From Butyrivibrio sp. (GTDB taxonomy: Bacteria > Bacillota > Clostridia > Lachnospirales > Lachnospiraceae): a stretch of DNA of 58,716 nucleotides. How positions within the stretch are numbered: position 1 is the stretch's first letter; each line of letters begins with the position of its first letter. The stretch is taken from NCBI GenBank assembly GCA_015056495.1, contig SVGC01000023.1:1-58716 (forward strand), written 5' to 3'. The translations under genes were made by a program, and so were the position numbers. The notes below the pieces were generated by a model, which worked only from the letters and a program-made list of their open reading frames with translations, was not told the origin of the DNA and did no database searches. Shown here piece by piece: positions 34,014-42,908 of this stretch.

Positions 34014-35534
34014 ATGGGAACAAACATAGTTTTAGGCGCAGTAATCGTCTTATATCTGGCGATGATGATCCTTATCGGAGTTATTTTCTCCAAGGGAAAT
34101 GATGACGCTGGAGATTTCTATCTGGGCGGAAGGAAACTGAGTCCAATTGTAGCTGCCATGAGTGCAGAGGCTTCTGACATGAGTAGCTGGCTACTTCTTG
34201 GTATTCCTGGTCTTGCTTACTTGTCAGGTATGGCTGACGCTACCTGGACAATCATCGGATTGTCTATCGGTACTTATCTCAACTGGCTGTTTGTGGCTTC
34301 CAAGCTTAGAAGATATACAGAACAGCTAAATGCGATCACCATTCCAGAATATTTTGCTGCCAGATATAAAGATGAAAAAAATATAATTACTCTTATATCT
34401 GCTGTTGTTATTGTAGTTTTCTTTATTCCTTATGTAGCTTCCGGTTTTGCTGCATGTGGAAAGCTCTTTAATACACTGTTCGGCGTTAATTACTTATTTG
34501 CAATGATCGCCAGTGCAATCATCATCGCTCTGTACTGCTCTCTTGGCGGTTTTAAGGCTGTTTGTATGACAGACCTTGTACAGAGTATTGCTATGACTAT
34601 TTCACTGATCATTGTAATAATCTTTGGAATCCATCAGGCCGGCGGATGGGATGCTGTTGTAGATAATGCAAAATCTCTTCCAGGCTATTTTAGTATCACT
34701 GAAATATATGATCCTGTTAACAAAGCTTCATCACCTTACGGATTCCTTACAGCATGTTCAATGCTTGCCTGGGGATTGGGATATTTTGGTATGCCACATA
34801 TCCTGGTTCGTTTCATGGCTATCGGCGATGAGAAAAAGATTGCTCTTTCAAGAAGAGTTGCCAGCGTATGGGTTGTAATTGCTATGTTTGTAGCACTGTT
34901 AATTGGAATGATCGGTCTTGCCATGAGTGCAAATGGTTCTATACCTGTTCTTGAAGGCAGCGGCAATGCTGAAAGAGTGATCATCTATATTACTAACCTC
35001 ATGAGCTCTTACGGCATCCTTCCTTCAATAATTGCAGGTGTTATACTATCCGGAATCCTTGCTGCAACCATGTCTACAGCCGATTCACAGCTACTTGCAT
35101 CTGCTTCTGCTATCTCAGCAGACCTTATACAGGCTTTTGGTAAAAAGAAGCTTGATGATGAAACACAGGTTAAAGTCGCTAAAGTCACTGTTATTCTGAT
35201 ATCTATCATTGCCATCTTTATTGCAAAGGATCCTGATTCTTCAGTATTCCAGATAGTATCTTTTGCATGGGCTGGATTTGGAGCAGCTTTTGGTCCTGTT
35301 GTCCTGCTATCTCTTTTCTGGAAGCGTTCCAACCTACAGGGTGCTCTGGCTGGCATGATCACTGGCGGAGCATTCGTATTTATCTGGAAATTTGGAATTG
35401 CCAAGTTAGGCGGCGGTTTTGCGATATATGAACTGCTTCCTGCATTCATGATCGCTCTTGTAGTCAACGTTGTTGTAAGTCTGACTACTAAGGCTCCTGA
35501 TAGTGAAATTGTAAACACATTTGAAAATGTTTAA
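34014..35534 (+). CDS. putP: Sodium:solute symporter, PutP-like (SSS family)
   Basis: A 506-residue membrane protein with 12-13 helices. Family motifs include YLGGRKLSPIVAAMSAEASDMSSWLL (two pieces, helix 2), TIPEYFAARY, CSLGGFKAVCMTDLVQ and MSTADSQLLASASAISADL (the Na2 site). These match the sodium/proline symporter PutP closely, so proline is the likely solute, though other amino acids are possible. GGGAGGAACC precedes the ATG. It stands alone between two terminators. Confidence 0.92.
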   Translation: MGTNIVLGAVIVLYLAMMILIGVIFSKGNDDAGDFYLGGRKLSPIVAAMSAEASDMSSWLLLGIPGLAYLSGMADATWTIIGLSIGTYLNWLFVASKLRRYTEQLNAITIPEYFAARYKDEKNIITLISAVVIVVFFIPYVASGFAACGKLFNTLFGVNYLFAMIASAIIIALYCSLGGFKAVCMTDLVQSIAMTISLIIVIIFGIHQAGGWDAVVDNAKSLPGYFSITEIYDPVNKASSPYGFLTACSMLAWGLGYFGMPHILVRFMAIGDEKKIALSRRVASVWVVIAMFVALLIGMIGLAMSANGSIPVLEGSGNAERVIIYITNLMSSYGILPSIIAGVILSGILAATMSTADSQLLASASAISADLIQAFGKKKLDDETQVKVAKVTVILISIIAIFIAKDPDSSVFQIVSFAWAGFGAAFGPVVLLSLFWKRSNLQGALAGMITGGAFVFIWKFGIAKLGGGFAIYELLPAFMIALVVNVVVSLTTKAPDSEIVNTFENV

Positions 35535-35540
35535 AAATAT

Positions 35541-35583
35541 GAGCCAGCAAGGATATCACTGATAATCCATGCTGGCTCTTTTT
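35541..35583 (+). terminator. Terminator of putP
   Basis: GAGCCAGCA (35541-35549) and TGCTGGCTC (35570-35578) are perfect arms followed by TTTTT. Confidence 0.85.
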
Positions 35584-35596
35584 CATAAAAAACTTA

Positions 35597-36850
35597 TTAC
35601 TGCTGACGATTATATATCAAAGAAACATGTTTTTTGTTTCCGCCAATTATGATTATGGCGCCAACAGCGCAACTAAGCATTGCTATTAGCAGCACTATTC
35701 GTTCAGGTGCAATGATTGTTGCAGCTCCTGCAATAAACTCTCCAAGTAGTGTTCCCACCGTATTTAACATATTAAAAGCGCCGGTAAAGCGGCCTCTTTT
35801 TTCATTGGGAACATAACTCTGAGTTGCAGATATACGTATCGTATAGCTTGTAACACCGCCTATACCTACTCCAAAACACAATAGCATCTTGATCGGTATA
35901 GGGAAAAACAGGTAAACACCTTCAAAAACTGAGATTGATACATATACAATCAGAGCCATTGCATAACGCCACTTTGAAGGTATCTTCCATCTGTAATGAA
36001 TCGCACCGCCAATACCCCTGGCAAGAATAGACATTCCCCAGACAAGCATGTAAATATATTCACCATTATCATAATTATTTTTGAAATATGGCAGAGTTAT
36101 TACACTTGAAACACCTCCACATAATGATGATATTGCAAAATACATTGCAATGGCCAACAATCCTTTTTCTGAATACAAATATTCAAAGCCTTCCTTTATA
36201 TCAAGGAATATCTGTTTAAAATAGCTGTTTTCCTTATCTCTTGTCTTTTTTTGTTCCTCAATATAGTCTTCACTGGCTCCTATTCTGGTTTCCATTGTCG
36301 CTGCTATAAAAAAGCATAATCCATTCACCAAAAGAAGTGGTGCCAGCCCAATTTGATTATACAAAAAGGTAGACACAGGAACCATGAATGCTGACAATGT
36401 CTCAAGTACACTGGCAATTGAATATGCCTTTTGATAATTTCCTTCTGTGATCAGCATTGGATAAAAGCTCTCATATGCCACCATATATACACTTTGTACA
36501 GATCCCAAAATAAAGCAATAAATTGCAAAAACAGGAAACGAAAACCAACCTGTTCCAAGTACTATTGCCATAATCAGGTACATAAATGAAGATATGTAGT
36601 CCAATGTATAAATCATTTTTTTCCTGGAAAAACGATCCAGAAAAGCCCCACTAAACATAGGCATTACAAGCTGCGGAAGTGTATACATTACAATATATAT
36701 AGCATACAAAAACGTAGAGCCGGAAATATCAAGCACCATAAGGCTCATTGCAAAGCCTGAAAGGGCATTTCCAAGCATGGACACAACACTGCCTAATGTT
36801 ATTATCGTAAAATCTTTGGTCCACAAAGTTTTTTGTTTATTATTTTTCAT
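35597..36850 (-). CDS. MFS transporter, multidrug/macrolide-efflux-like
   Basis: A 417-residue protein with 12 transmembrane helices. The MFS A-loop appears as GAFLDRFSRKKMIY (helix 2-3), and the N-terminus (KDFTIITLGSVVSMLGNALSGFAMSLMVLD in two parts) resembles the Mef/Lmr-type efflux MFS. A cytoplasmic loop with EEQKKTRDKENSYFKQIFLD lies mid-protein. It probably exports drugs or hydrophobic compounds. CGGAGG gives a firm start. A terminator-like hairpin sits only about 20 nt upstream of the start, so expression likely requires anti-termination. Confidence 0.85.
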   Translation of the reverse strand: MKNNKQKTLWTKDFTIITLGSVVSMLGNALSGFAMSLMVLDISGSTFLYAIYIVMYTLPQLVMPMFSGAFLDRFSRKKMIYTLDYISSFMYLIMAIVLGTGWFSFPVFAIYCFILGSVQSVYMVAYESFYPMLITEGNYQKAYSIASVLETLSAFMVPVSTFLYNQIGLAPLLLVNGLCFFIAATMETRIGASEDYIEEQKKTRDKENSYFKQIFLDIKEGFEYLYSEKGLLAIAMYFAISSLCGGVSSVITLPYFKNNYDNGEYIYMLVWGMSILARGIGGAIHYRWKIPSKWRYAMALIVYVSISVFEGVYLFFPIPIKMLLCFGVGIGGVTSYTIRISATQSYVPNEKRGRFTGAFNMLNTVGTLLGEFIAGAATIIAPERIVLLIAMLSCAVGAIIIIGGNKKHVSLIYNRQQ

Positions 36851-36870
36851 AAATCCTCCGTTTTTATAAC

Positions 36871-36914
36871 AAAAAAATCTATTCTGCGTACGATTTGCAT
36901 ACGCAAAATAGATT
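36871..36914 (-). terminator. Attenuator-type terminator in the MFS leader
   Basis: On the minus strand, a 15-bp stem with one mismatch (36914-36900 with 36890-36876), a 9-nt loop and seven T end just upstream of the MFS ribosome site. No gene on this strand lies immediately before it, so it is most likely an attenuator of the MFS transcript. Confidence 0.7.
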
Positions 36915-36965
36915 CAATAAACAATCACAACTATATAAATACTTTTATCCTATTATGTCTCCATA

Positions 36966-37074
36966 TTACTTACCTTGCTGATCCCGAATCATGTTCTTTA
37001 GTTTTTAGCCCGTATACCTAAACTTAAGAACATGCCTGTAAATAATATAAAGTCTGATCTAATCAATCAGTCAA
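36966..37074 (-). promoter_or_regulatory. MFS leader: promoter, hairpin and candidate leader peptides
   Basis: TTGACT (37074-37069) and TTTATA (37051-37046) are spaced 17 bp on the minus strand. The leader then has CATGTTCTT...AAGAACATG as a long stem. Two tiny frames overlap that stem: MFLSLGIRAKN (37033-36998) and MIRDQQGK (36992-36966). Neither has a strong ribosome site. The layout resembles drug-sensing attenuation, but no ligand or stall motif is certain. Confidence 0.45.
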
Positions 37075-37349
37075 ACATCAGTATTTAAATAAAGAAATGC
37101 TTATAGTGAAATCTAATTTAAACGTACACAAATAATCCTGTTCAAAACAGGAATATCCATACTTATGCAGTTTTAAATTAAGCAAACACTACAGAGCTCA
37201 TTTCTTCACCTATACACTAATGTGTTCTTTCTTCTTTAATCCGTGTTACTCGTAACACTTTTTAGATTGTAACACTTTGTAATGCCCTTTACAAGGGGTT
37301 TTTGAGAAAACCAAACGAATTTGTGTGAGTATTTAGGCGAACCAGTTTC

Positions 37350-37422
37350 GAGTCAGTGGGGACGTATCAATTTGACTCATTTTGTTTCAAAATGAGTCAA
37401 ATTGATACGTCCCCACTGACTC
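37350..37422. mobile_element. Perfect 73-nt palindromic hairpin element (REP/MITE-like)
   Basis: Positions 37350-37384 and 37388-37422 are exact reverse complements over 35 bp around a 3-nt TTT loop. The arm contains GTGGGGACGTATCAA and TTTGACTCA. Hairpins with a GGGGAC core like this recall REP elements that Y1 (IS200/RAYT-type) transposases mobilise. It lies in a 528-bp gene-free gap (36914-37441) that also has GTAACACTTT twice (around 37254-37278). No transposase gene is in the window. Confidence 0.75.
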
Positions 37423-37441
37423 TCTCACTACTCACATTATT

Positions 37442-38440
37442 TTAATATTGATCAGGTGTCCATTTACCAGAAATACCAGCAACAGCCTGCTGGGCTGTGA
37501 TCTCAACGTCGCCATTGTCGATATCAATGATCCTGTATCTGTCGTTACCCATCTTCATTTCTTTCATGTAAGAAAGCTGACGAAGTCCATGACGAGTGAT
37601 GATGCGTTCAACAAGTGCTTCCTTGCTCTCTGCAGGAAGTGCAAATACAAGGTCTACGCATGCCTGATCAACAGCAAGGATATCTGTTGAAGCCAGTATA
37701 CCCACATCTGGAGTTACAACAGGCTCAGCCTGAGTTCCTTCACAGTCGCAGGATACAGACATATTACGCATTACATTAATGTACGTAATATGATCCTTGA
37801 AATGATCTATAGTTGCCTTGGTAGACTCAGTAATCTTCTCCATCAGTTCTTCTGTATTTACACCCCAGTCGTTACCGTCTTTTGCATGTATCCATGCCTT
37901 ACCGATACGACCATCAGCACATCCTATACCGATGTTCTTGTTAGAGCCGCCGAAACCACCCATTGTATGGCCTTTAAAATGTGTTAAAACAAGCATTGAG
38001 TCATAATTGAGCATATGACTGCCATGACTCATCTTATCGAACCATTTTCCGCCTTCTACAGGAAGTGTAATTGTACCTTCTTCATCCATGATGTCTACAG
38101 GAGCAAATGTCCAGCCGTTGACTTCGATTGTCTTACGGTGATTCTCTGTTGTATATCTGTCGCCATCATAAAATGTATTTGTTTCAATGATTGTAGCATC
38201 TGGAATATCTTTTTCAAAAAGCTCTTTTACCCAAGGTCTTGGAATAATATTAGGGCCATGAGCCTCACCGGTATGCAGCTTGACACCTACTTTTCCGGTA
38301 ATAGGTGCTTTTACATACTGATAGATCTTCCTTAAGCCTTCAGGAGAGCGGTCTCTTGTAAAATACACAATTGACTCATCTCCAGTACGATCTTCCATAG
38401 GCACATATGTGTCTCCACCAGTTCCAGGCATAATCTTCAT
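37442..38440 (-). CDS. DUF362 domain-containing protein
   Basis: A 332-residue cytoplasmic protein matching DUF362: GKVGVKLHTGEAHGPNIIPRPWV, LVLTHFKGHTMGGFGGSNKNIGIGC and INVMRNMSVSCDCEG. The C-terminal 2[4Fe-4S] ferredoxin domain found in many DUF362 proteins is absent; a CDC pair is retained. The family's activity is not established. It is the last gene of the MerR-led amino-acid ABC operon, 44 nt after the binding-protein gene, and has an AAGGAGGG ribosome site. Its task may be metabolic use of, or protection from, the transported compound (inference). Confidence 0.85.
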   Translation of the reverse strand: MKIMPGTGGDTYVPMEDRTGDESIVYFTRDRSPEGLRKIYQYVKAPITGKVGVKLHTGEAHGPNIIPRPWVKELFEKDIPDATIIETNTFYDGDRYTTENHRKTIEVNGWTFAPVDIMDEEGTITLPVEGGKWFDKMSHGSHMLNYDSMLVLTHFKGHTMGGFGGSNKNIGIGCADGRIGKAWIHAKDGNDWGVNTEELMEKITESTKATIDHFKDHITYINVMRNMSVSCDCEGTQAEPVVTPDVGILASTDILAVDQACVDLVFALPAESKEALVERIITRHGLRQLSYMKEMKMGNDRYRIIDIDNGDVEITAQQAVAGISGKWTPDQY

Positions 38441-38484
38441 AACTGTAACCCTCCTTAAATATCTTTTTTACTATATACCTTCTA

Positions 38485-39366
38485 TCATTCCTTTGAAATG
38501 TCAGAGCCAAAATATTTTTCTGAAACAGCTGCAAGTGAGCCATCAGCACGAAGCTCTTCAATTGCGTTATTGATTGCTTCGCGAAGTGTCTTACTATCGT
38601 CTCCCTTGCGGGTAGGAATAGAAACAAGTGAAGCTTCATCTGTAAGTGCAACTACCTTGAGAGCAGCTTCAGGATGCACATTCATATAATCATAGAATGA
38701 TACATCAGCGTTAAGTGTAGCATCTACTCTTCCTGCAAGTACCATCTGAATAGTCTCATCAAGTGAATCTACGCCTTGAACACTTGCACCATACTCTTCT
38801 GCAAGGAGCATGTATGTGCTTGAGATACTGTTGGCAGTAGTCTTGCCTGCAAGGTCCTCAAATGTTGTAATATCTGTATTATCGTCTTTTACAATAAGTG
38901 CTGTGTGAATGTAGCAGTAAGGATCAGTAAAATCATACTTTTCTGATCTCTCATCTGTTACTTCTACTCCGTTGATGATTATGTCATAACGCTCTGAATC
39001 AAGACCTGCAAAAAGTCCATCCCATTCGCCTTCAACAAAAGTAGCTTCAACTCCAAGTTTCTCAGCAATAAGCTTACCAACTTCTACGTCAAATCCAACG
39101 AGTTCATCATTTTCATCATGATAAGTCCAAGGAGCCCATGTTCCTTCCATGGCAATCACAATCTCGCCTTTTTCCTGGATACGGGCAAGCTGATCTGCTT
39201 CTGCAGTTGTATCTTCCTGAGTTTCAGCACTTTCTGATGCTCCTGTCTCAGATACATTTTCATTAGCTGCAGTCTGAGTATCAGTTGTCTCTGCAGAGCT
39301 GCAGCCTGCAAGCATTGCAGCAGATAAAATAACAGCAGTGATTGTTGTAGATAATTTTCTCTTCAT
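38485..39366 (-). CDS. Amino-acid ABC transporter substrate-binding lipoprotein
   Basis: A 293-residue lipoprotein (lipobox LAGC, Cys22) with a family 3 solute-binding domain from about residue 62. Motifs include IVIAMEGTWAPWTYHDENDELVGFDVEVG (in parts), DGLFAGLDSERYDIIINGVEVTDERSEKYDFTDPY and a C-terminal LREAINNAIEELRADG. The pattern is closest to the cystine/polar amino-acid binding proteins (FliY/TcyA type). It belongs to the ABC operon with the permease and ATPase upstream. Confidence 0.92.
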   Translation of the reverse strand: MKRKLSTTITAVILSAAMLAGCSSAETTDTQTAANENVSETGASESAETQEDTTAEADQLARIQEKGEIVIAMEGTWAPWTYHDENDELVGFDVEVGKLIAEKLGVEATFVEGEWDGLFAGLDSERYDIIINGVEVTDERSEKYDFTDPYCYIHTALIVKDDNTDITTFEDLAGKTTANSISSTYMLLAEEYGASVQGVDSLDETIQMVLAGRVDATLNADVSFYDYMNVHPEAALKVVALTDEASLVSIPTRKGDDSKTLREAINNAIEELRADGSLAAVSEKYFGSDISKE

Positions 39367-39397
39367 TTTCTTCTCCTCTTACACTTTAATCTTTCTA

Positions 39398-40138
39398 TTA
39401 CCTTCCAATATTGACGATGAACGTTTTTATACGCTCATCATCAGGATTTTCAAAAAAGTCCTTTGAAGAACTCATCTTGACTATATTTCCCTGCTCCATG
39501 AAAATGACTTTATTACTTACGTTTTTGGCAAAGCTCATTTCATGTGTGACAACAAGCATTGTCATTCCATCTTCAGCAAGGCGCTTCATTACTTCTAGTA
39601 CCTCTCCGATCAGCTCCGGATCTAGTGCTGATGTAGGTTCATCAAAATAGATTATGTCCGGATCTGTAGCTATAGCTCTGGCAATTGCTACTCTTTGCTG
39701 CTGACCTCCGGATAACTGTGAAGGCTTGTAGTCAGCTCTGTCTAAAAGGCCGACTTTTTCCAATGCACCAAGAGCAATCTTATGTGCTTCATCCTTTGGA
39801 ATCTTTCGCGCTATTACAAGGCCTTCAGTAACATTTTCCAGTGCGGTCTTGTTCAGGAACAAATTGTAGTTCTGAAAAACAAAAGCAGTCTTTCTGCGGA
39901 TTTTGCCTATCTGTTTATGTTTTATCTTATCAAGCTCATATTTCTCGCTCTCAAAGATCATAGTGCCATTGTCTGCTTTTTCCAAAAAATTCATGCATCG
40001 TAAAAGTGTTGTTTTACCCGATCCTGACGGACCAATAATTGCAATAACATCACCCTTATCAACATTTAGATTGATGCCATGAAGTATTTCCTTTCCCTGA
40101 AAGGATTTTTTCATATCTTTTATCTCAATAACCGACAT
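39398..40138 (-). CDS. Amino-acid ABC transporter ATP-binding protein (GlnQ/TcyC-like)
   Basis: A 246-residue ATPase. Walker A is GPSGSGKTTLLR, the Q-loop is FVFQNYNLF, the signature is [14 protein letters not shown], Walker B is [14 protein letters not shown] and the switch His is in VVTHEM. This is the polar amino-acid uptake subgroup. The ATG at 40138 has GGAG 6 nt upstream and overlaps the permease end; an alternative TTG at 40150 is less likely. It powers the import system of this operon. Confidence 0.94.
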   Translation of the reverse strand: MSVIEIKDMKKSFQGKEILHGINLNVDKGDVIAIIGPSGSGKTTLLRCMNFLEKADNGTMIFESEKYELDKIKHKQIGKIRRKTAFVFQNYNLFLNKTALENVTEGLVIARKIPKDEAHKIALGALEKVGLLDRADYKPSQLSGGQQQRVAIARAIATDPDIIYFDEPTSALDPELIGEVLEVMKRLAEDGMTMLVVTHEMSFAKNVSNKVIFMEQGNIVKMSSSKDFFENPDDERIKTFIVNIGR

Positions 40139-40139
40139 T

Positions 40140-40808
40140 TCAAGCTCCAATCAATCCATTAAGTTTTTTCTCGCCGACTTTCTGAAGCCTTGTAAGTATT
40201 GTGCAAAATACAAGATAGATCAGCGCAACTTCAATATAGAGCGCAAGTGGCTCATAGGTACGTGCCACAATTCGCTGTGTAGCCATAAACATCTCTGCTA
40301 CAGTGATATTGGCTGCAAGAGATGTATCTTTTACCATTCCAATAAGTGAATTGGAAAGTGGTGGGAAGGCTGTTCTCATCGCCTGTGGAAGTATGATCCT
40401 GCGCATTATCTGGAAATAGTTAAGTCCGACACAATATCCGGCTTCCATCTGTCCCTTTGGAACTGCCTCAAGAGCAGCTCTTATGGTCTCAGCACAATAG
40501 GCTCCTTCATTTAGTGAAAAAACTAAAATGGCACATGGAAAGGGATCAATTATAATTCCAAGGTTCGGTAAACCAAAAAATACAACATATAATTGCACAA
40601 GCAGCGGCGTTCCTCTGATGATCCAGATATAAAATCTGGCAATTTGTGAGAGCACCTTAACATGTGCAAATTGAATAATTGCAACGGTTATGGCGATAAC
40701 TAGCGCTATTGAAAATGAAATCGCTGTTAGCGGAATAGTTCTGGTAAGTCCAGGAATTAATATCTTAGTAAATGAATCTATAAGCAGATTAGTAAGTCTT
40801 TCATCCAT
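40140..40808 (-). CDS. Amino-acid ABC transporter permease (HisMQ family)
   Basis: A 222-residue membrane protein with five helices. The N-terminal LIPGLTRTIPLTAISFSIAL and IWIIRGTPLLVQLYVVFFGLP motifs, and the EAA loop EAGYCVGLNYFQIMRRIILPQA, are typical of polar amino-acid permeases. It overlaps the 3' end of the MerR gene by 8 nt (ATGGATGA), which implies coupled translation. It is the only permease, so it is probably a homodimer. Confidence 0.94.
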   Translation of the reverse strand: MDERLTNLLIDSFTKILIPGLTRTIPLTAISFSIALVIAITVAIIQFAHVKVLSQIARFYIWIIRGTPLLVQLYVVFFGLPNLGIIIDPFPCAILVFSLNEGAYCAETIRAALEAVPKGQMEAGYCVGLNYFQIMRRIILPQAMRTAFPPLSNSLIGMVKDTSLAANITVAEMFMATQRIVARTYEPLALYIEVALIYLVFCTILTRLQKVGEKKLNGLIGA

Positions 40809-41208
40809 GTTTCTTGTCCTTCTTGCAGCATTCTTCTTCCCAGATCAGCTCTCCTCTGACTATAGCTTTTTCATACATAGATATTTTGTAATCCAGTTTA
40901 TTCAAAGCCTCATCATATTTTGCACGGGCTGCGAGTATTTCTTCTCTGGCTTCCTTCAGGAGATCGCATCTGGCCTCCAGTGTCTCATCTCCGCTTTGGA
41001 AAAGCCTTACATATTCAATGAGCATCTCTATAGGAACTCCTGCATCTCTAAGGCAGATAGCATTCTGAACCCATTTAAGATCATCATCTGTATAATCCCT
41101 TATTCCACCAGCCGTACGATTAACTTCTGGTATCACTCCCACTCTTTCATAATACCTAAGCGTATCCGGAGTGATGTCATATTTTTTACAAACATCCTTG
41201 ATCGTCAT
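40801..41208 (-). CDS. MerR family transcriptional regulator
   Basis: A 135-residue regulator. The N-terminal winged helix is MTIKDVCKKYDITPDTLRYYERVGVIP, followed by a long dimerisation helix and the C-terminus EECCKKDKKHG. It lacks the classical spaced metal-binding cysteines; only a terminal Cys pair is present, so the effector may be a small molecule or thiol stress. It is first in a five-gene operon and has a typical MerR operator just upstream, so it likely activates the amino-acid transporter operon and its own gene. Confidence 0.92.
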   Translation of the reverse strand: MTIKDVCKKYDITPDTLRYYERVGVIPEVNRTAGGIRDYTDDDLKWVQNAICLRDAGVPIEMLIEYVRLFQSGDETLEARCDLLKEAREEILAARAKYDEALNKLDYKISMYEKAIVRGELIWEEECCKKDKKHG

Positions 41209-41269
41209 TTTGCTTACCTATTACATTCTAATTGTTGCCCAATTCATACAATAACTCATTTTCAAATAA

Positions 41270-41300
41270 AGGATACACCTTGGAGTTAACTCTAAGTCAA
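41270..41300 (-). promoter_or_regulatory. MerR-type promoter with 19-bp spacer and dyad operator
   Basis: On the minus strand, TTGACT (41300-41295) and TATCCT (41275-41270) are separated by 19 bp. The spacer holds the dyad CTTAGAGTTAACTCCAAG, centred on GTTAAC (plus-strand positions 41279-41296). Overlong spacers that need DNA distortion by the regulator are the hallmark of MerR promoters. Confidence 0.9.
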
Positions 41301-41331
41301 GCGTTTTTTGCAAATAAATTTTAAACAATTA

Positions 41332-42741
41332 TTATTTCTTTTTTCCCTGCCAAAAATATACATATATTGCAAAGCAGGCTACAGCAAAGGCCATGCCTAT
41401 TGGGTACGCTATATTCTTACTGATGGAAAATCCCTCTTCTGCCATCAGAATGTAAGTCATTGATACTCCTGACATAAAGGTGGCAGGGCATGCAGTCATA
41501 AGGCTGTAAAATGGCTTCTTGGCCTTTTTTAGCAGATATGATGTAGCAACCCACAAGCTGACCATAGCCAGTGTCTGATTGCTCCATGAAAAATATCTCC
41601 AAAGAACGTTGAAATCAAGCTGAGTAAGCAGAGCACCAATACCTAAAAGAGGTATTGTTATAATAAGTCTGTTTCTGATATATTTCTGATTTAATCCTGT
41701 CATCTCAGATAGTATCAGTCTTGCACTTCTAAAAGCTGTGTCTCCTGATGTTATAGGGCATGCGATAACGCCGATGATCGCAAGGATTCCTCCAATTCCT
41801 CCAAGCATTCCGGTTGATATATCATAGACTACTCCTGATTGACCAAGTGTAGTAAGAGCGTTATTTAACGCTTGTGTTGTGCCATAATAAGCAACTCCAC
41901 CTGCAGCCCAGGTAAGAGCTATTACTGATTCTGACAACATAGCTCCATAAAAGATCTTGCGGCCTTCGTATTCTGAGGAGATACATTTTGATATCATTGG
42001 TGACTGTGTTGCGTGGAATCCGGATATAGCGCCACATGCCACGGTTATGAACATGTATGGCCATACAGGAAGCCCCTCCGGATGGAGGTTAGTCATATTG
42101 ATTTCCGGAACTGTGTAACCGCCTGCAATAATGCCCACATATATGCCTACTGCCATCATTATGAGTACCGCACCAAAAATAGGATACAGCTTGCCAATGA
42201 TCGTATCTATTGGGAGAAGTGTAGCAAGGACATAATATATTAGGATAACTACTATCCAGAAGGTTACGCCAAAACGCTCCGGTGTGAGCCTTGCTATAAG
42301 TGCTGCCGGACTGTTTACAAATACTGTACCTGTCAGTAACAGAAGTACAACAGAAAATGCTCTCATTCCCCATTTTGCGCCTTTTCCAAGATATATTCCT
42401 GACAGCTCTGCTATGGAACTGCCCTCATGTCTCTCTGATATCATTCCCACCATGTAATCATGCACAGCACCGCCCAAAATAGCGCCGAATATGATCCATA
42501 AAAAAACTATAGGTCCAAAGCATGCTCCCATAAGGGCTCCAAAAATAGGACCTGTACCTGCAATGTTTAGTAACTGTACCAGAAATGCTTTACCAGTTTT
42601 TAGCGGGACAAAATCAACTCCGTCATTGATCTCATATGCCGGCGTCTTTCTGTCATCTGGTGAAAAAACTTTTTCAACGACTTTTCCATAAGTGAAATAA
42701 CCAATGATAAGAATTAAAAAAGAAATAATAAGTGAAATCAT
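41332..42741 (-). CDS. cstA: CstA-family carbon starvation / pyruvate-peptide transporter
   Basis: A 469-residue inner-membrane protein with about 12-13 helices. CstA motifs include FSPDDRKTPAYEINDGVDFVPL, LLNIAGTGPIFGALMGACFGP, FITVACGAISGFHATQSPMISKCI and RSARLILSEM. It is shorter than E. coli CstA (about 700), as usual in Firmicutes, where it lacks the extended C-terminus. CstA and BtsT are linked to peptide or pyruvate uptake under starvation. The gene stands alone, divergent from the TVP38-like gene. Confidence 0.93.
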   Translation of the reverse strand: MISLIISFLILIIGYFTYGKVVEKVFSPDDRKTPAYEINDGVDFVPLKTGKAFLVQLLNIAGTGPIFGALMGACFGPIVFLWIIFGAILGGAVHDYMVGMISERHEGSSIAELSGIYLGKGAKWGMRAFSVVLLLLTGTVFVNSPAALIARLTPERFGVTFWIVVILIYYVLATLLPIDTIIGKLYPIFGAVLIMMAVGIYVGIIAGGYTVPEINMTNLHPEGLPVWPYMFITVACGAISGFHATQSPMISKCISSEYEGRKIFYGAMLSESVIALTWAAGGVAYYGTTQALNNALTTLGQSGVVYDISTGMLGGIGGILAIIGVIACPITSGDTAFRSARLILSEMTGLNQKYIRNRLIITIPLLGIGALLTQLDFNVLWRYFSWSNQTLAMVSLWVATSYLLKKAKKPFYSLMTACPATFMSGVSMTYILMAEEGFSISKNIAYPIGMAFAVACFAIYVYFWQGKKK

Positions 42742-42908
42742 AATACATCCTGCCCCCGATCCTTAGATTATCAGTGTTTTAGACATTTTTCAATCATTAG
42801 CGCCAATATTTCATGCGTGATATAATATGTTTAACCGCACGGTTGTACTCTTAATATTGTATTCACTTTTTATTTTATAACAAAACCTCAGCTTAAAAAA
42901 ATCAAAAA

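Noticed and set aside
35009..35518. 169-codon frame opposite putP
   Set aside because: Same antisense artefact over helices of the symporter; no ribosome site and no recognisable domain.
37240..37302. Direct repeat GTAACACTTT and a CCCTT-tac-AAGGG stem as an independent regulatory element
   Set aside because: The repeats are short, and the stem is only 5 bp with no gene ending here; not enough to call a feature of its own.
40690..41289. 199-codon plus-strand frame opposite the MerR and permease genes
   Set aside because: It covers the MerR promoter dyad and two real genes on the other strand; not coding-like.
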